Origin: an uncultured Clostridia bacterium
Lineage (GTDB): Bacteria; Bacillota; Clostridia; TANB77; CAG-508
Length of the DNA stretch: 64,000 nt
Direction: 5' to 3'
NCBI GenBank assembly: GCA_934162535.1
Contig: CAKPJC010000006.1
Coordinates: 25,666-89,665 of the forward strand
Shown: positions 55,056 to 63,615 of the stretch, piece after piece
Layout of the letters: each line of letters opens with the position of its first letter
Numbering within the stretch: position 1 is the stretch's first letter
The notes under the pieces: generated by a model
Databases searched by the model: none
Told to the model about the DNA's origin: nothing
What the model saw: the letters and a program-made list of their open reading frames with translations, nothing else
Translations under genes and position numbers: made by a program

Positions 55056-55084
55056 ATATAATATGTTTAATATTTACAAAATAA

Positions 55085-55657
55085 CTATTTACTCATTTTT
55101 ATTCCTATCAATAATACTTCGTCATCTTCATTGTCTTCTGTTTGAAAGTATTTTAATAGTTCTAAATATTTGTTTTCTTCTGTGCCTTGTTCTCTTATGT
55201 ATTTTGTTATATCTAAAAAGTCAACTTCTGTACCAGCTTCTAATATTTCATTTTTCTCATTTTCAAATCCAAGAAATATGCTTTGCTTATATTTCTTTTT
55301 TGTTAGTTCTGATATTGTTGCCTTTTGTAGTGCATTGTTATTACTTTTTCCTTCGTTTTCTTCTTCGTTGATTGTATACCAATAACAAAATATTGATTCT
55401 TTTATTTTACATCTTTTTACCATTTTTATATACATATCAACTTCTTGTTTTTCTAATGTTGTTTTTAATTTTATAAGCCTGAAGTCATATCCTGAAATAC
55501 CTTGTATTTCTATTTTACCTTCCATGCTTATCTTTTTTATCCTTAGGTTAAGTACATTGTTTAAAATCTCTATTAATATATCACTTTTTTTGTTTATTAA
55601 TTCTTCTAGCTTTTCTATGAGATATTCCTCCTTTTCTGGCAGGAATACTAGAGTCAT
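55085..55657 (-). CDS. Hypothetical protein (190 aa)
   Basis: A mostly helical, acidic protein. An N-terminal region LPEKEEYLIEKLEELINKKS, a central beta-looking part (IEIQGISGYDFRLIKLK, RCKIKESIFCYWYTINEEEN) and an acidic end (TEDNEDDEVLLIGIKMSK). No membrane segments or catalytic motif. It follows the frameshifted ispH by about 170 bp. I do not recognise a family. Confidence 0.55.
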   Translation of the reverse strand: MTLVFLPEKEEYLIEKLEELINKKSDILIEILNNVLNLRIKKISMEGKIEIQGISGYDFRLIKLKTTLEKQEVDMYIKMVKRCKIKESIFCYWYTINEEENEGKSNNNALQKATISELTKKKYKQSIFLGFENEKNEILEAGTEVDFLDITKYIREQGTEENKYLELLKYFQTEDNEDDEVLLIGIKMSK

Positions 55658-55829
55658 TTTTTGATAAAATTATTTTGATTTTAATTATGTTATGAAATAA
55701 ATTTTGGAATTTTATATAATTTACATAACTAGTATATTTGCTTTTATTTCATTTGTCAATTGTTTTTTCTACATTTTTGTTTTTTTCATTGACACTTTTC
55801 GACTTTTTTTTACTTTTTATTTCATAATA

Positions 55830-56700
55830 TTACATTTTTATACTTAATAAATATTCTTTTACTTCTTCTATGCTTTCTTTTGGTGTTGATGCCCCTGCCA
55901 TTATTCCTATTTTGCTATATTGTTTTATTTGCTCTTTTTCAAGCTCACTTACTGTTTCTATTAGCTTTACATCTTGGCAGTGCATTTTTGATATATCATA
56001 TAGTTTTTTTGTGTTTGAACTATTTTTTCCTCCGTATTATAATCATGCATTCTACTTCTTTTGAAATTTTTTCTGTTTCTTCTTGTCTTATTCTTGTTGC
56101 ATGGCATATTGTGTTTTGTATTATTATTTTACATTTATCTTTTAATTTTTCTTCTATTTCTTTTGCCATTTGTTCAAATTTATTGAGATTATATGTTGTT
56201 TGTGCTACTATTATTATTTTTTTTACTTTTGAGTTTTCTATGTTTTTTATCATTTCTGGTATTTTATCTTCATTAGTTAATAAGTATGAGTTTTTTCCAC
56301 AAAAGCTTATTGTTCCTATTGCTTCTGGATGTCCTTCTACACCTATTAGAATTATATAATATCCTTGTTTTGAATATTCTTCTACCTGATTATGTATTTT
56401 TAAGACTTTAGGACATGTTAGGTCTATAAGCTTTATGTTTAATTGTTCTGCTTTTTCATATGTCTCTTTTTGAATACCATGTGCTCTTATTATTGCTTTT
56501 TCTTTTGCTTGTTCTATACTTTCTACTGTTTGTAGTCCTTTTTCTTCTAATTTTTCTATTACTTGTTTATTGTGTACTATTTCTCCAAGGCAATATATTT
56601 TTTCATTGTTTTTTATGTGTTGTAATTCTTTTTCAGCTTTTGTTACTGCATTCATTACTCCTGCACAAAATCCAGCAGTTTTTCCAATTATTATTTCCAT
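55830..56700 (-). pseudogene. ispH: ispH with a frameshift (HMB-PP reductase)
   Basis: IspH reduces HMB-PP to IPP and DMAPP with a [4Fe-4S] cluster; it is the last step of the MEP pathway. The open part (56700-56020) has all three cluster cysteines: AGFCAGV, LTCPKV and TICHATRIRQ. At about 56034 one extra base shifts the frame: ECMIII should continue GGKNSSNTKKLYDISKMHC, and it does, in the neighbouring frame, through ASTPKESIEEVKEYLLSIKM to a stop at 55830-55832. The GGKNSSN and GAST segments bind substrate. A single-base assembly error is as likely as a true lesion. No S1 fusion domain follows. Confidence 0.8.
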
Positions 56701-56719
56701 TTTTTCTCCTTCTTTATCT

Positions 56720-56748
56720 AAAAACGGACTTTTTTGAAGTCCGTTTTT
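56720..56748 (-). terminator. Terminator after the WalR/PhoP-type regulator
   Basis: A 12-bp perfect stem (AAAAACGGACTT with AAGTCCGTTTTT) with a 5-nt loop, 17 bp beyond the regulator stop and ending in T residues on the minus strand. Confidence 0.8.
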
Positions 56749-56765
56749 GTATGTATTTTATTTTT

Positions 56766-57515
56766 TTATTCTTCGTTCGGAATGTAATATCCTACTCCTC
56801 TTTTTGTTATTAGTATTTGTGGATTTGATGTGTCTTTTTCTATTCTTTCTCTTATTCTTCTGACTGTTACATCAACTGTACGGATGTCTCCATAGTATTC
56901 ATATCCCCAAACTCTTTCTAGTAGTGCTTCCCTTGTAACTACTTGCCCTGGTTGTTGTGCTAAGAATTTTAATACTTCAAATTCTCTTAGTGTTAAGTTT
57001 ATTACTTTTCCATCTATGTGTACTTCATATTTTTCTAAGTCTAATACTAAGTCTCCAACTTTTATTTTGCTTTCTTTCTTTTCTTTTTTGTTTTCTTCTT
57101 TTTCTTTAGCATTTTTTTCTTCTATGTTGTTTTCTACTTTTCTTAGATTTGCTTTTACTCTTGCTACTACTTCTCTTACACTAAATGGCTTTGTTATATA
57201 GTCGTCTGCCCCTAATTCTAAACCTACTATTTTATCTAGTTCATTGTCTTTTGCTGTTACCATTAGTATTGGAACATTGTATATGTTTTTTATTTTTTTA
57301 CATACTGAAAGTCCATCTAATCTTGGTAACATTAGATCTAGTAATATTAGGTCTGGTCTTTGCTCTTTTGCTATTTCTACAGCTGTAACTCCATCATTTG
57401 CTTCTATTGTTCTATATCCTTCTCTTCCTAAGTTATGTACTAATAAATCTACTATTTTTTGTTCGTCATCTACTATTAAGACTGTCTTTTTCTCATATTC
57501 ATATTTATCTTCCAT
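56766..57515 (-). CDS. OmpR-family response regulator (WalR/PhoP type)
   Basis: 249 residues. Receiver domain with VLIVDDEQKIVDLL, phosphoacceptor Asp in LILLDLMLPRLDG and the Lys in DYITKPFSVREVV. A charged linker (about 128-155, KNAKEKEENKKEKKES) is unusually long. The C-terminal winged helix has TLREFEVLKFLAQQPGQVV and WGYEYYGDIRTVDVTVRRI. The sequence is close to WalR/PhoP regulators of wall metabolism. A cognate kinase is not adjacent; the PAS kinase at 40541-41725 is the best candidate in the window. Confidence 0.9.
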   Translation of the reverse strand: MEDKYEYEKKTVLIVDDEQKIVDLLVHNLGREGYRTIEANDGVTAVEIAKEQRPDLILLDLMLPRLDGLSVCKKIKNIYNVPILMVTAKDNELDKIVGLELGADDYITKPFSVREVVARVKANLRKVENNIEEKNAKEKEENKKEKKESKIKVGDLVLDLEKYEVHIDGKVINLTLREFEVLKFLAQQPGQVVTREALLERVWGYEYYGDIRTVDVTVRRIRERIEKDTSNPQILITKRGVGYYIPNEE

Positions 57516-57599
57516 ATTTCTAAACTTCCCTCCAGTATTTTTCTCATATTCTTTATATCACAATTTTTTCCATTATACAAGTTTTTTTGTTAATTTTAA

Positions 57600-58847
57600 T
57601 TAAATATTTGATATTGCTTTTAGTATTCCTAGTTTTCCATATTCATATGTTAGTCCACCTTGCATGTATGCTATATATGGTTCTCTTATTGGTCCATCAC
57701 AACTTAATTCTATTGTTGAACCTTCTGTGAATGTTCCAGCAGCCATTATTACTTCATCATCATATCCTCCCATTGGACTTGGTTCTGGTATTACATTTGC
57801 ATCTATTGGTGAACCACTTTGTATTCCTTGGCAGAATTTGATTAGTTTTTCTTTTGATTTTAGTTTTATTGTTTGTACTATGTCTCCTCTTTTTTCATTA
57901 TAAAGTGGGTCTATTTCATATCCTAGTTTTTCTAATATTCTACTTGCAAATACTGCTGTTTTTACACTACTTGCTACAACACTTGGTGCAAAGAATAGTC
58001 CTTTTATAAATGCTGTGTTTTGTCCAAGTGATGGTCCTATTTCTTTTCCTATCCCTGGTGCTGTTAATCTTTCTGCACATAGCTCTACTAGCTCTTTTTT
58101 CCCTGCAATATATGCTCCACTTGTTGCTATTCCTGCTCCCAGGTTCTTCATTAATGATCCTACTATTATGTCTGCTCCAACTTCAGTTGGTTCTTTTTCT
58201 TCTACGAATTCTCCATAGCAGTTGTCTACCATTATTATTACTTCTTGATTTATTTTTCTTATCTCTGATATTACTTTTTCTATTTTGTCTATTGTTAAAC
58301 TTTTTCTTGTTGAGTATCCTCTTGATCTTTGTATTTCTATTAGTTTTATATCTTTTTTTGCTACTCTTTCTTTTATTTTCTCTATGTCAAAGTCGTTGTC
58401 TTTTAATTCTATTTGTTCATATTTTATTCCATATGCTTTTAATGAACTTTTGCTTTCTTCTTTACTTATTCCTATAACTGTTTGTAGTGTGTCATATGGT
58501 GCTCCTGTTATACTTAACATTGTTTCATTTGGACGTAATAGTCCTGATAGTGTTATTGCTAATGCATGTGTTCCTGATATTAGTTGTGCTCTTACTAGTG
58601 CATCTTCTGTTTTCATGACTTTTGCATATATTTCTTCTATTTTGTTTCTCCCTATTTCGTCTATTCCATATCCTGTTGATGAGTGTAAGTGCATTTCTGT
58701 TAGTCCACATTCTTGCATTGCTGATAATACTTTTAGGCTGTTTTTCTCTGTTATTTCATTTATGTTGTTGAATATTGGTTGTATTTCTTTTTCTACTTCT
58801 TTTGATAGTTCTAATATTTCTTTTTTTATTCCAAATTCTCTATACAT
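57600..58847 (-). CDS. Methionine gamma-lyase-family PLP protein (YnbB type)
   Basis: 415 residues from MYREFGIKKE, which has AGGAG 9 bp upstream; the ATG seven codons earlier overlaps the site. LHSSTGYGIDEIGR, SGTHALAITLSGLLRPNE, DNCYGEFVEEKEPTEVGADI and SLMKNLGAGIATSG (PLP lysine) match Pfam Met_gamma_lyase (YnbB), a fold-type I PLP family often named aluminium-resistance protein. The reaction is not established for this subfamily; a carbon-sulfur lyase activity is the usual guess. Confidence 0.88.
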   Translation of the reverse strand: MYREFGIKKEILELSKEVEKEIQPIFNNINEITEKNSLKVLSAMQECGLTEMHLHSSTGYGIDEIGRNKIEEIYAKVMKTEDALVRAQLISGTHALAITLSGLLRPNETMLSITGAPYDTLQTVIGISKEESKSSLKAYGIKYEQIELKDNDFDIEKIKERVAKKDIKLIEIQRSRGYSTRKSLTIDKIEKVISEIRKINQEVIIMVDNCYGEFVEEKEPTEVGADIIVGSLMKNLGAGIATSGAYIAGKKELVELCAERLTAPGIGKEIGPSLGQNTAFIKGLFFAPSVVASSVKTAVFASRILEKLGYEIDPLYNEKRGDIVQTIKLKSKEKLIKFCQGIQSGSPIDANVIPEPSPMGGYDDEVIMAAGTFTEGSTIELSCDGPIREPYIAYMQGGLTYEYGKLGILKAISNI

Positions 58848-58874
58848 TTTTTCTTTTCTCCTTCTCACATGCCT

Positions 58875-58903
58875 ATTATACCATATTTTTATGCTTTTGA
58901 CAC
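58875..58903 (-). promoter_or_regulatory. Promoter for the methionine gamma-lyase-family gene
   Basis: Minus strand GTGTCA, 17 bp, TATAAT (perfect -10), 27 bp before the chosen start codon. Confidence 0.5.
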
Positions 58904-58932
58904 ATTTTCTGTTAAATTTGTGTAATTATTTT

Positions 58933-60783
58933 TTATTTTATATATAGGGTTGCACGACATCCCATCATACCAATCATATCTTTTTCTAAATCATTACCAT
59001 CCATTGATTTCTCCATAAAATCAACATCAACATTCCAACTCCAATTATTGCCAGCATACGAGCTATATTTATCATCCCAATATTTTCCAAATCCATTATC
59101 CACAATCCTATTTATCTCTACAGCTGCAATTCCTCCAAATGCTGTTCTTCCACACCTGCTTAATCCATCGTTAGTTCCCATTGTAAAATCTGTTGCATTT
59201 CCTGCTAAGTCATAAATATTATTTGTTTTTGCATTCTCATATGAACCACTTGGTATAACTTTATAAGAGTCTTTTTGTTTCGTGGCCTTTGATGTTTCAG
59301 AAGTACTATATGTAAATGTAATATCTCTATAATTTCCAAAACTACTTGAGTCAGTGTATATTTCTAAGCATGTCTTATTCCCTGTATCTATTAACCATTT
59401 TAATACTTGGAATTGTTGAGTTTCCCATATCATATGTGTACTTACACATGAATTATCATTTGATATTCTTTTTGTTTTCTTATACATATCCCACCAGCTA
59501 ATAATTCCAAGATTTTCATTCATTTTCCTTACAACTGGTGTATTTTCACTTAAATCTCCCGTCTCATATCTTCCTACATAAAATCCTCCATATGTTGCCA
59601 CACTTTGTAACATTTCATAAAATTCCTGTTCCATTTGCATTAAAAATTCATGCCTTGATATTCCTCCCATATACCTACTTAAATGACTTGATTCTTTGTC
59701 GCCTGAATTTAATACTGGTTCGTATTTATTCCCTTCCTTCCTTGAATGAGATAGCACTCCACCTTCACTATCACGATGTTCGGGTTCATATATTGTACCA
59801 TATATTTTATCTGTTTCTGAATCTGTCCAATACATATCCTTTACATCTGCTATTGGTATCCATACATATTGATTTCTTGTTGCCTGTGCTTCCCATTTAT
59901 TTCTATCTGTTACTTCTTCATTTCCCTCATATATAACAAATCCCCCTTCTGTTGTTTGTTTTTTTCCAATAACTTCATTTCTTACATTTGATATATTGTC
60001 ATAAGCAAGTGCGTAAGCTAACTCTGTAGTTAGTTTTATATCTTTTATATATGCTCTATCAAGTCCATCATCTATTTTTTCATCTTTTATATAGCAAAGT
60101 ATAAGCATATATTCACCTTCATTTGTTATTTCTATTTCTTGGTTAATATATTTTAATTCATTTTCTACCGTTCCACATTCTGTTCCACTAGCCTTTATTT
60201 GAGCATCTGATTCTGATATTGGAGTACCACTTGTATCACAAATAACCCCCATAAAATAATCATTGGTGTCAGATGATACTGCAAAAGTTACATTTATTTT
60301 TCCTCCATAAGCTCCTATCCAAAAACTGTTTGTAATAACTTCACTTATCGAACCTTCTATGCCTGTATTTCCACTTTTCCATATTCCATTTTCATCTTTT
60401 GTCCATTTAAGTTCGTCATCTTGATAAATTCCCAGCCACTCTTGTAATGCAGTACTTTCTGCTAGAGTGTATGTTAAACTAACATCTACCCACTGTATTG
60501 TGCTTTCCTCACACTCCCCATTAACATACATTTCACTATCAATACTTGAAGCAGTATATCCTTTTGGCACTGGCACATCTATTCCGTCTTTGCTTTTTAC
60601 CATTGTATAATTATTGGGGTTCATTGCTTGTTTTTTTATTCTTCCTGTGTTTTCTACTTCTACATTTTTATCCTTTTTTGTTACCAAGCAAATTACTGCT
60701 GTTACTAGTATTATTGCTACCAATACTATTGAGATTATAACAATTGTTTTCTTATTTATCTTTTTAACTTTTATGTTTTTCAT
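58933..60783 (-). CDS. Membrane-anchored SUMF1/FGE-type (C-type lectin fold) protein
   Basis: 616 residues from MKNIKVKKINKK, whose ATG follows GAGGAGG; the earlier in-frame ATG lacks a site. One N-terminal membrane helix (about 13-33), an extracellular beta-rich region (about 50-270) and a C-terminal formylglycine-generating-enzyme-like domain with GGFYVGRYETGDL, KWLIDTGNKTCLE, NIYDLAGNATDF (about 522) and a final GCRATLYIK. The catalytic pair of true FGE is not obvious, so a binding (lectin-like) role is more likely. The C-terminal fold is the same as the variable-region protein at 63616-63999, but its codons are AT-rich, so this copy shows no adenine mutagenesis. Confidence 0.8.
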   Translation of the reverse strand: MKNIKVKKINKKTIVIISIVLVAIILVTAVICLVTKKDKNVEVENTGRIKKQAMNPNNYTMVKSKDGIDVPVPKGYTASSIDSEMYVNGECEESTIQWVDVSLTYTLAESTALQEWLGIYQDDELKWTKDENGIWKSGNTGIEGSISEVITNSFWIGAYGGKINVTFAVSSDTNDYFMGVICDTSGTPISESDAQIKASGTECGTVENELKYINQEIEITNEGEYMLILCYIKDEKIDDGLDRAYIKDIKLTTELAYALAYDNISNVRNEVIGKKQTTEGGFVIYEGNEEVTDRNKWEAQATRNQYVWIPIADVKDMYWTDSETDKIYGTIYEPEHRDSEGGVLSHSRKEGNKYEPVLNSGDKESSHLSRYMGGISRHEFLMQMEQEFYEMLQSVATYGGFYVGRYETGDLSENTPVVRKMNENLGIISWWDMYKKTKRISNDNSCVSTHMIWETQQFQVLKWLIDTGNKTCLEIYTDSSSFGNYRDITFTYSTSETSKATKQKDSYKVIPSGSYENAKTNNIYDLAGNATDFTMGTNDGLSRCGRTAFGGIAAVEINRIVDNGFGKYWDDKYSSYAGNNWSWNVDVDFMEKSMDGNDLEKDMIGMMGCRATLYIK

Positions 60784-60803
60784 TGACAATTCCTCCTCTG
60801 TTT

Positions 60804-60989
60804 TTAAACAACAAAAAGACAGTGACATACTAAACCATTTTTGCTTTGGCTTTTATCACTATCTTTTATTTTTATTATTAAATTTTTCGTGTTTTTTATT
60901 AGTTCGCAAATACCATGTTTAATACAGCTATACACAATATATACAGCCCCAACGCTTTCACAGGTTTGTGTCTTAACTTTCTCTTTCAT
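60804..60989 (-). CDS. Possible 61-residue Cys-containing peptide or small RNA
   Basis: MKEKVKTQTCESVGAVYIVY continues with SCIKHGICELIKNTK and ends NGLVCHCLFVV; five Cys. AAGGAG lies 10 bp before the ATG and a perfect sigma-A promoter (61023-61051) 33 bp earlier. A 12-bp hairpin (60814-60825 with 60856-60867) followed by TTTTTGTTGTTT sits at the 3' end of the frame. The unit may therefore encode a peptide, a ~210-nt RNA, or a leader with an attenuator for the SUMF1-type gene directly downstream. No family recognised. Confidence 0.4.
   Translation of the reverse strand: MKEKVKTQTCESVGAVYIVYSCIKHGICELIKNTKNLIIKIKDSDKSQSKNGLVCHCLFVV
60814..60867 (-). terminator. Hairpin with T run before the SUMF1-type gene
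   Basis: AAAAGATAGTGA pairs with TCACTGTCTTTT (one G-U pair) on the minus strand, with inner GCCA/TGGT pairing, then TTTTTGTTGTTT. It lies 30 bp before the start of the SUMF1-type gene. Confidence 0.5.
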
Positions 60990-61022
60990 GGCTTTTTTCT
61001 CCTTTGTTTCTAATATACAAAA

Positions 61023-61051
61023 ATTATATATTTATTTGTTTGGGCTGTCAA
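61023..61051 (-). promoter_or_regulatory. Perfect sigma-A promoter upstream of the small gene and SUMF1-type gene
   Basis: Minus strand TTGACA, 17 bp, TATAAT: all twelve consensus bases, 14 bp after the Rpn stop. Confidence 0.8.
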
Positions 61052-61064
61052 GAGATTTTGAATT

Positions 61065-61985
61065 CTATTTTTCAGGTTCTTCTTTTTGTTTTTCTTTTGT
61101 TTCTTTTCTTATTTTTTCTATTTCTTCTTCTTCATATCCTGTTACATCTTTTATAAATGCATTTGTCATATTTTTTTGTATTAATTTTTTTACCATTTCT
61201 ACTGTATTTTGAGCTATTCCGATTGATATCCCCTCTGTTTTGCCTTCTCTTCTACCTTCTTCTCTGCCTTCTTCTTTTGCCAATCTAGTTTGTACTTCTT
61301 GATCCATTAAGGCTAATGCTCTTTTTTCCACTATCTCTTGAAAATCTTTGTCTCCACTCAAATATTCTAATTCTTTTCTAGCTTGTTTAAAATATTTGTT
61401 ATTTTCATACATCATTTTTTCTAACCTCCCATCCTCTGGGTCATTGATAAAACTCATCCATTGTGCTAGTTCGTCTGTTTGTATTTCTATATCTTTTACC
61501 TTTGGAATTTCTAATATATGCATTTGAAACTTATCTGTTAGTACTGAGTCTGTTTCTTTATCTTCTCTTAGTGACCAACTTGTGTGGTATCTTGGAATTT
61601 CTTTTATCTCGTCTAATTTATAACATGTTATTAGTACTGCTATTGTTGGTTTTATTTTTGAGTAATCTTCTCCTCTTTCAAGTTTGTTGATGTAATTCAT
61701 TGACCAATATTGTAACATTCTATCTGGCATATGTTTATATGGCGATACTTGAAGTTCTATGTTACATTCTTCTCCATCATTAAATTTTGCTCGTATGTCT
61801 AATATGCATGTTTTTAGCCCTTCTCTTTTTCCTATCATTTGCTTGTTTACGTCTAAGTCTACATTGTATACTTCTTTTCCTAGTATCAAAGATAATAAAT
61901 GACCTGTTATCTCCTTGTTCTTTTGTTCTCCAAATAGTTTTTGAAATACTAAATCGTTTCTCGGTTTTAATAATTTCTTTTCCAT
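61065..61985 (-). CDS. Rpn-family PD-(D/E)XK recombination-promoting nuclease
   Basis: 306 residues. The start LLKPRNDLVFQKLFGEQKNK and the core LDIRAKFNDGEECNIELQVS (Asp and Glu-x-Gln) belong to the PDDEXK_2 family, which includes the Rpn proteins that increase recombination and cut DNA. The C-terminal LAKEEGREEGRREGKTEG and NMTNAFIKDVTGYEEEEIEK are a typical helical tail; the repeated REG codons can vary in number between copies. AAGGAGG precedes the ATG and a promoter is at 62003-62031. Intact length. Confidence 0.88.
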   Translation of the reverse strand: MEKKLLKPRNDLVFQKLFGEQKNKEITGHLLSLILGKEVYNVDLDVNKQMIGKREGLKTCILDIRAKFNDGEECNIELQVSPYKHMPDRMLQYWSMNYINKLERGEDYSKIKPTIAVLITCYKLDEIKEIPRYHTSWSLREDKETDSVLTDKFQMHILEIPKVKDIEIQTDELAQWMSFINDPEDGRLEKMMYENNKYFKQARKELEYLSGDKDFQEIVEKRALALMDQEVQTRLAKEEGREEGRREGKTEGISIGIAQNTVEMVKKLIQKNMTNAFIKDVTGYEEEEIEKIRKETKEKQKEEPEK

Positions 61986-62002
61986 TTTTTTCTACCTCCT
62001 TA

Positions 62003-62031
62003 ATTATATTAATTTTTTTATGATATTGCAA
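62003..62031 (-). promoter_or_regulatory. Promoter for the Rpn-type nuclease
   Basis: Minus strand TTGCAA, 17 bp, TATAAT. The -10 almost abuts the AAGGAGG site, giving a very short leader. Confidence 0.55.
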
Positions 62032-62370
62032 TAGCTATTTTCCTTATTTCACTCATTTTTGCTATCTTTATTAAAATTAATAATTTTTGGGTTAGGTTAG
62101 AAAATTAAATTTTTTCGATATTAATTACTTTTGAAAATTATTTGAATTAATTATCTTTGATTTAAAAAATTATTAAACTAGTTTCAAAAACTTTATGAAT
62201 TAAGTGCAATATTTATTGCAAAATTATTATACTATGAAATATCCCAATTTGCAAGAACTTTTCATCGACAAAATTCGACCTCAGATATAAATTGTTTCAT
62301 TTTTATCCATGGATATGTTCCTTCTGATGTAATTGTATCTGTTAAATTTTGAATTTTATTTTTCAGGTTC
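62032..62370. other. Gene-free AT-rich spacer
   Basis: No reading frame with a ribosome site is visible on either strand. The only structure noted is the direct repeat at 62260-62302, which recurs at 63401-63447. Confidence 0.6.
62260..62302. repeat. About 45-bp direct repeat, copy 1 (left of the Rpn fragment)
   Basis: TTTCATCGACAAAATTCGAC, then an AGATATAAATTGTTTCATT block. The second copy at 63401-63447 differs by a few bases and a 4-bp insertion (AGATAGATATAAATTG). The two copies bracket the truncated Rpn gene. Confidence 0.6.
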
Positions 62371-63168
62371 TTATTTTTGTTTTTCTTTGGTTTCCTTTCT
62401 TATTTTTTCTATTTCTTCTTCTTTGTACCCAGTTACTCTTTTTATAACTTCATTTGTCATGTTTTCTTGTATTAATCTTTTTATTGCCTCTAGCCATGTT
62501 TGACTTATTCCTCGACTCATTCCCTGTTTTATTCCAACCCTTACGCCTTTATTATATTCTCCTACATATTCTGCTTTTAATCTTTCTCTTATTGTGCTCA
62601 TTTTCTTTGCCTCCTCTTCTTCTTTTATATTTATTATTTCTTCTATTAAGTCATTTATCTTTGGGTTTTCTAAGTTTCCATACAAATATTTTAGTATTTT
62701 TCCTAGGTATTCTATTTGTATTCTTTTTTCTATTAGTTCTTTGGCATATGTTATTACTTCCTCGCTGTTTTTACATTTTTCAAATATTATTGCTATTGAT
62801 ATTTTTGTTTTTTCTTTTATTAATTGTTCTATATTGTAATCTTTTATATCTACTAATATGTATTCCATTTCTAGCTTTTTTCCTTCTTTTGTTTTTACTT
62901 TTTGACATTCTGTATATTTCTTTTTCGCTGTCCATCTTCTTTTTCCTGTATATAATACTATTGGTACTATTTCTATACATTTGCATTGATTTTCTGGTAA
63001 GCCTAATATTCCAGTGCTATAATCTAATATTTTTCTTGCCATTTCACTTTCTACATATGTTTGTTGTTCTATAAGGTAATATATTTCTCTATTTTTTTCT
63101 TTATATACTATGTCTGCATTTCTATAGTTGTGATTTGTTGTTATAAAGTTTGTGTTTCCAGTTTTATA
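62371..63168 (-). pseudogene. 5'-truncated Rpn-family nuclease
   Basis: The open frame begins after a TGA (63169-63171) with YKTGNTNFITTNHNYRNADI then VYKEKNREIYYLIEQQTYVE and runs to the stop at 62371; the usual N-terminus (about 50 residues, with the family start) is missing. The first in-frame ATG is at 63042, after the core Asp of NADIVYK and the Glu-x-Gln of LIEQQ, so a product from there would lack the catalytic site. AGGAGGTGAT just upstream has no start codon in this frame. The C-terminus (NMTNEVIKRVTGYKEEEIEK) matches the neighbouring intact gene. Confidence 0.75.
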
Positions 63169-63498
63169 TCACCTCCTGCTGTCATATATTTTTATTTTTT
63201 TGAATTTTTATAAGACTAAACTTTTTATTTTAGATTACTAATATATTAGATTTTAAAAATCATATCTAATATTGTTATAGAACTTTTTGAGTTAATTTAC
63301 TCTGTGCTAAATAAAGTTAGCACTGCACTCTAATTGAGTACAGCACTATTCTACCATGTATTTTTTGCTTTGACAAGCATTTTTCCACATTTTTTTATCT
63401 TTTCATCGACAAACTTCGACTTTAGATAGATATAAATTGTTTCATTTGTTTCCACTCTAACATCCCCAAAATTAAGCATGCAAATTGATGGTGTATTA
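63169..63498. other. Gene-free spacer with small hairpins
   Basis: No supported reading frame. Hairpins: GTGCTA/TAGCAC at about 63303-63322 and TGCACTC/GAGTACAGCA at about 63323-63345. The second direct repeat is at 63401-63447. Confidence 0.5.
63401..63447. repeat. About 45-bp direct repeat, copy 2 (right of the Rpn fragment)
   Basis: TTTCATCGACAAACTTCGAC followed by AGATAGATATAAATTGTTTC, matching 62260-62302 apart from a few substitutions and one 4-bp insertion. Confidence 0.6.
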
Positions 63499-63541
63499 TC
63501 TAGTGGCTCTTTGTTAATTAACTTGACAAAGAACCACTAGA
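63499..63541. other. 16-bp hairpin downstream of the variable region
   Basis: TCTAGTGGTTCTTTGT pairs with ACAAAGAGCCACTAGA (one G-U pair on the minus strand) around a short A/T loop. No T run follows, so this is not a standard terminator. A hairpin/cruciform downstream of the variable region is a known requirement in diversity-generating retroelements. Confidence 0.6.
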
Positions 63542-63615
63542 CTTGACAAGCTCGGCAAGCTCATTTAAAATCACTGCGATACTTGTCATGGTGCATCACT
63601 ATGCAGGATTCAGTG

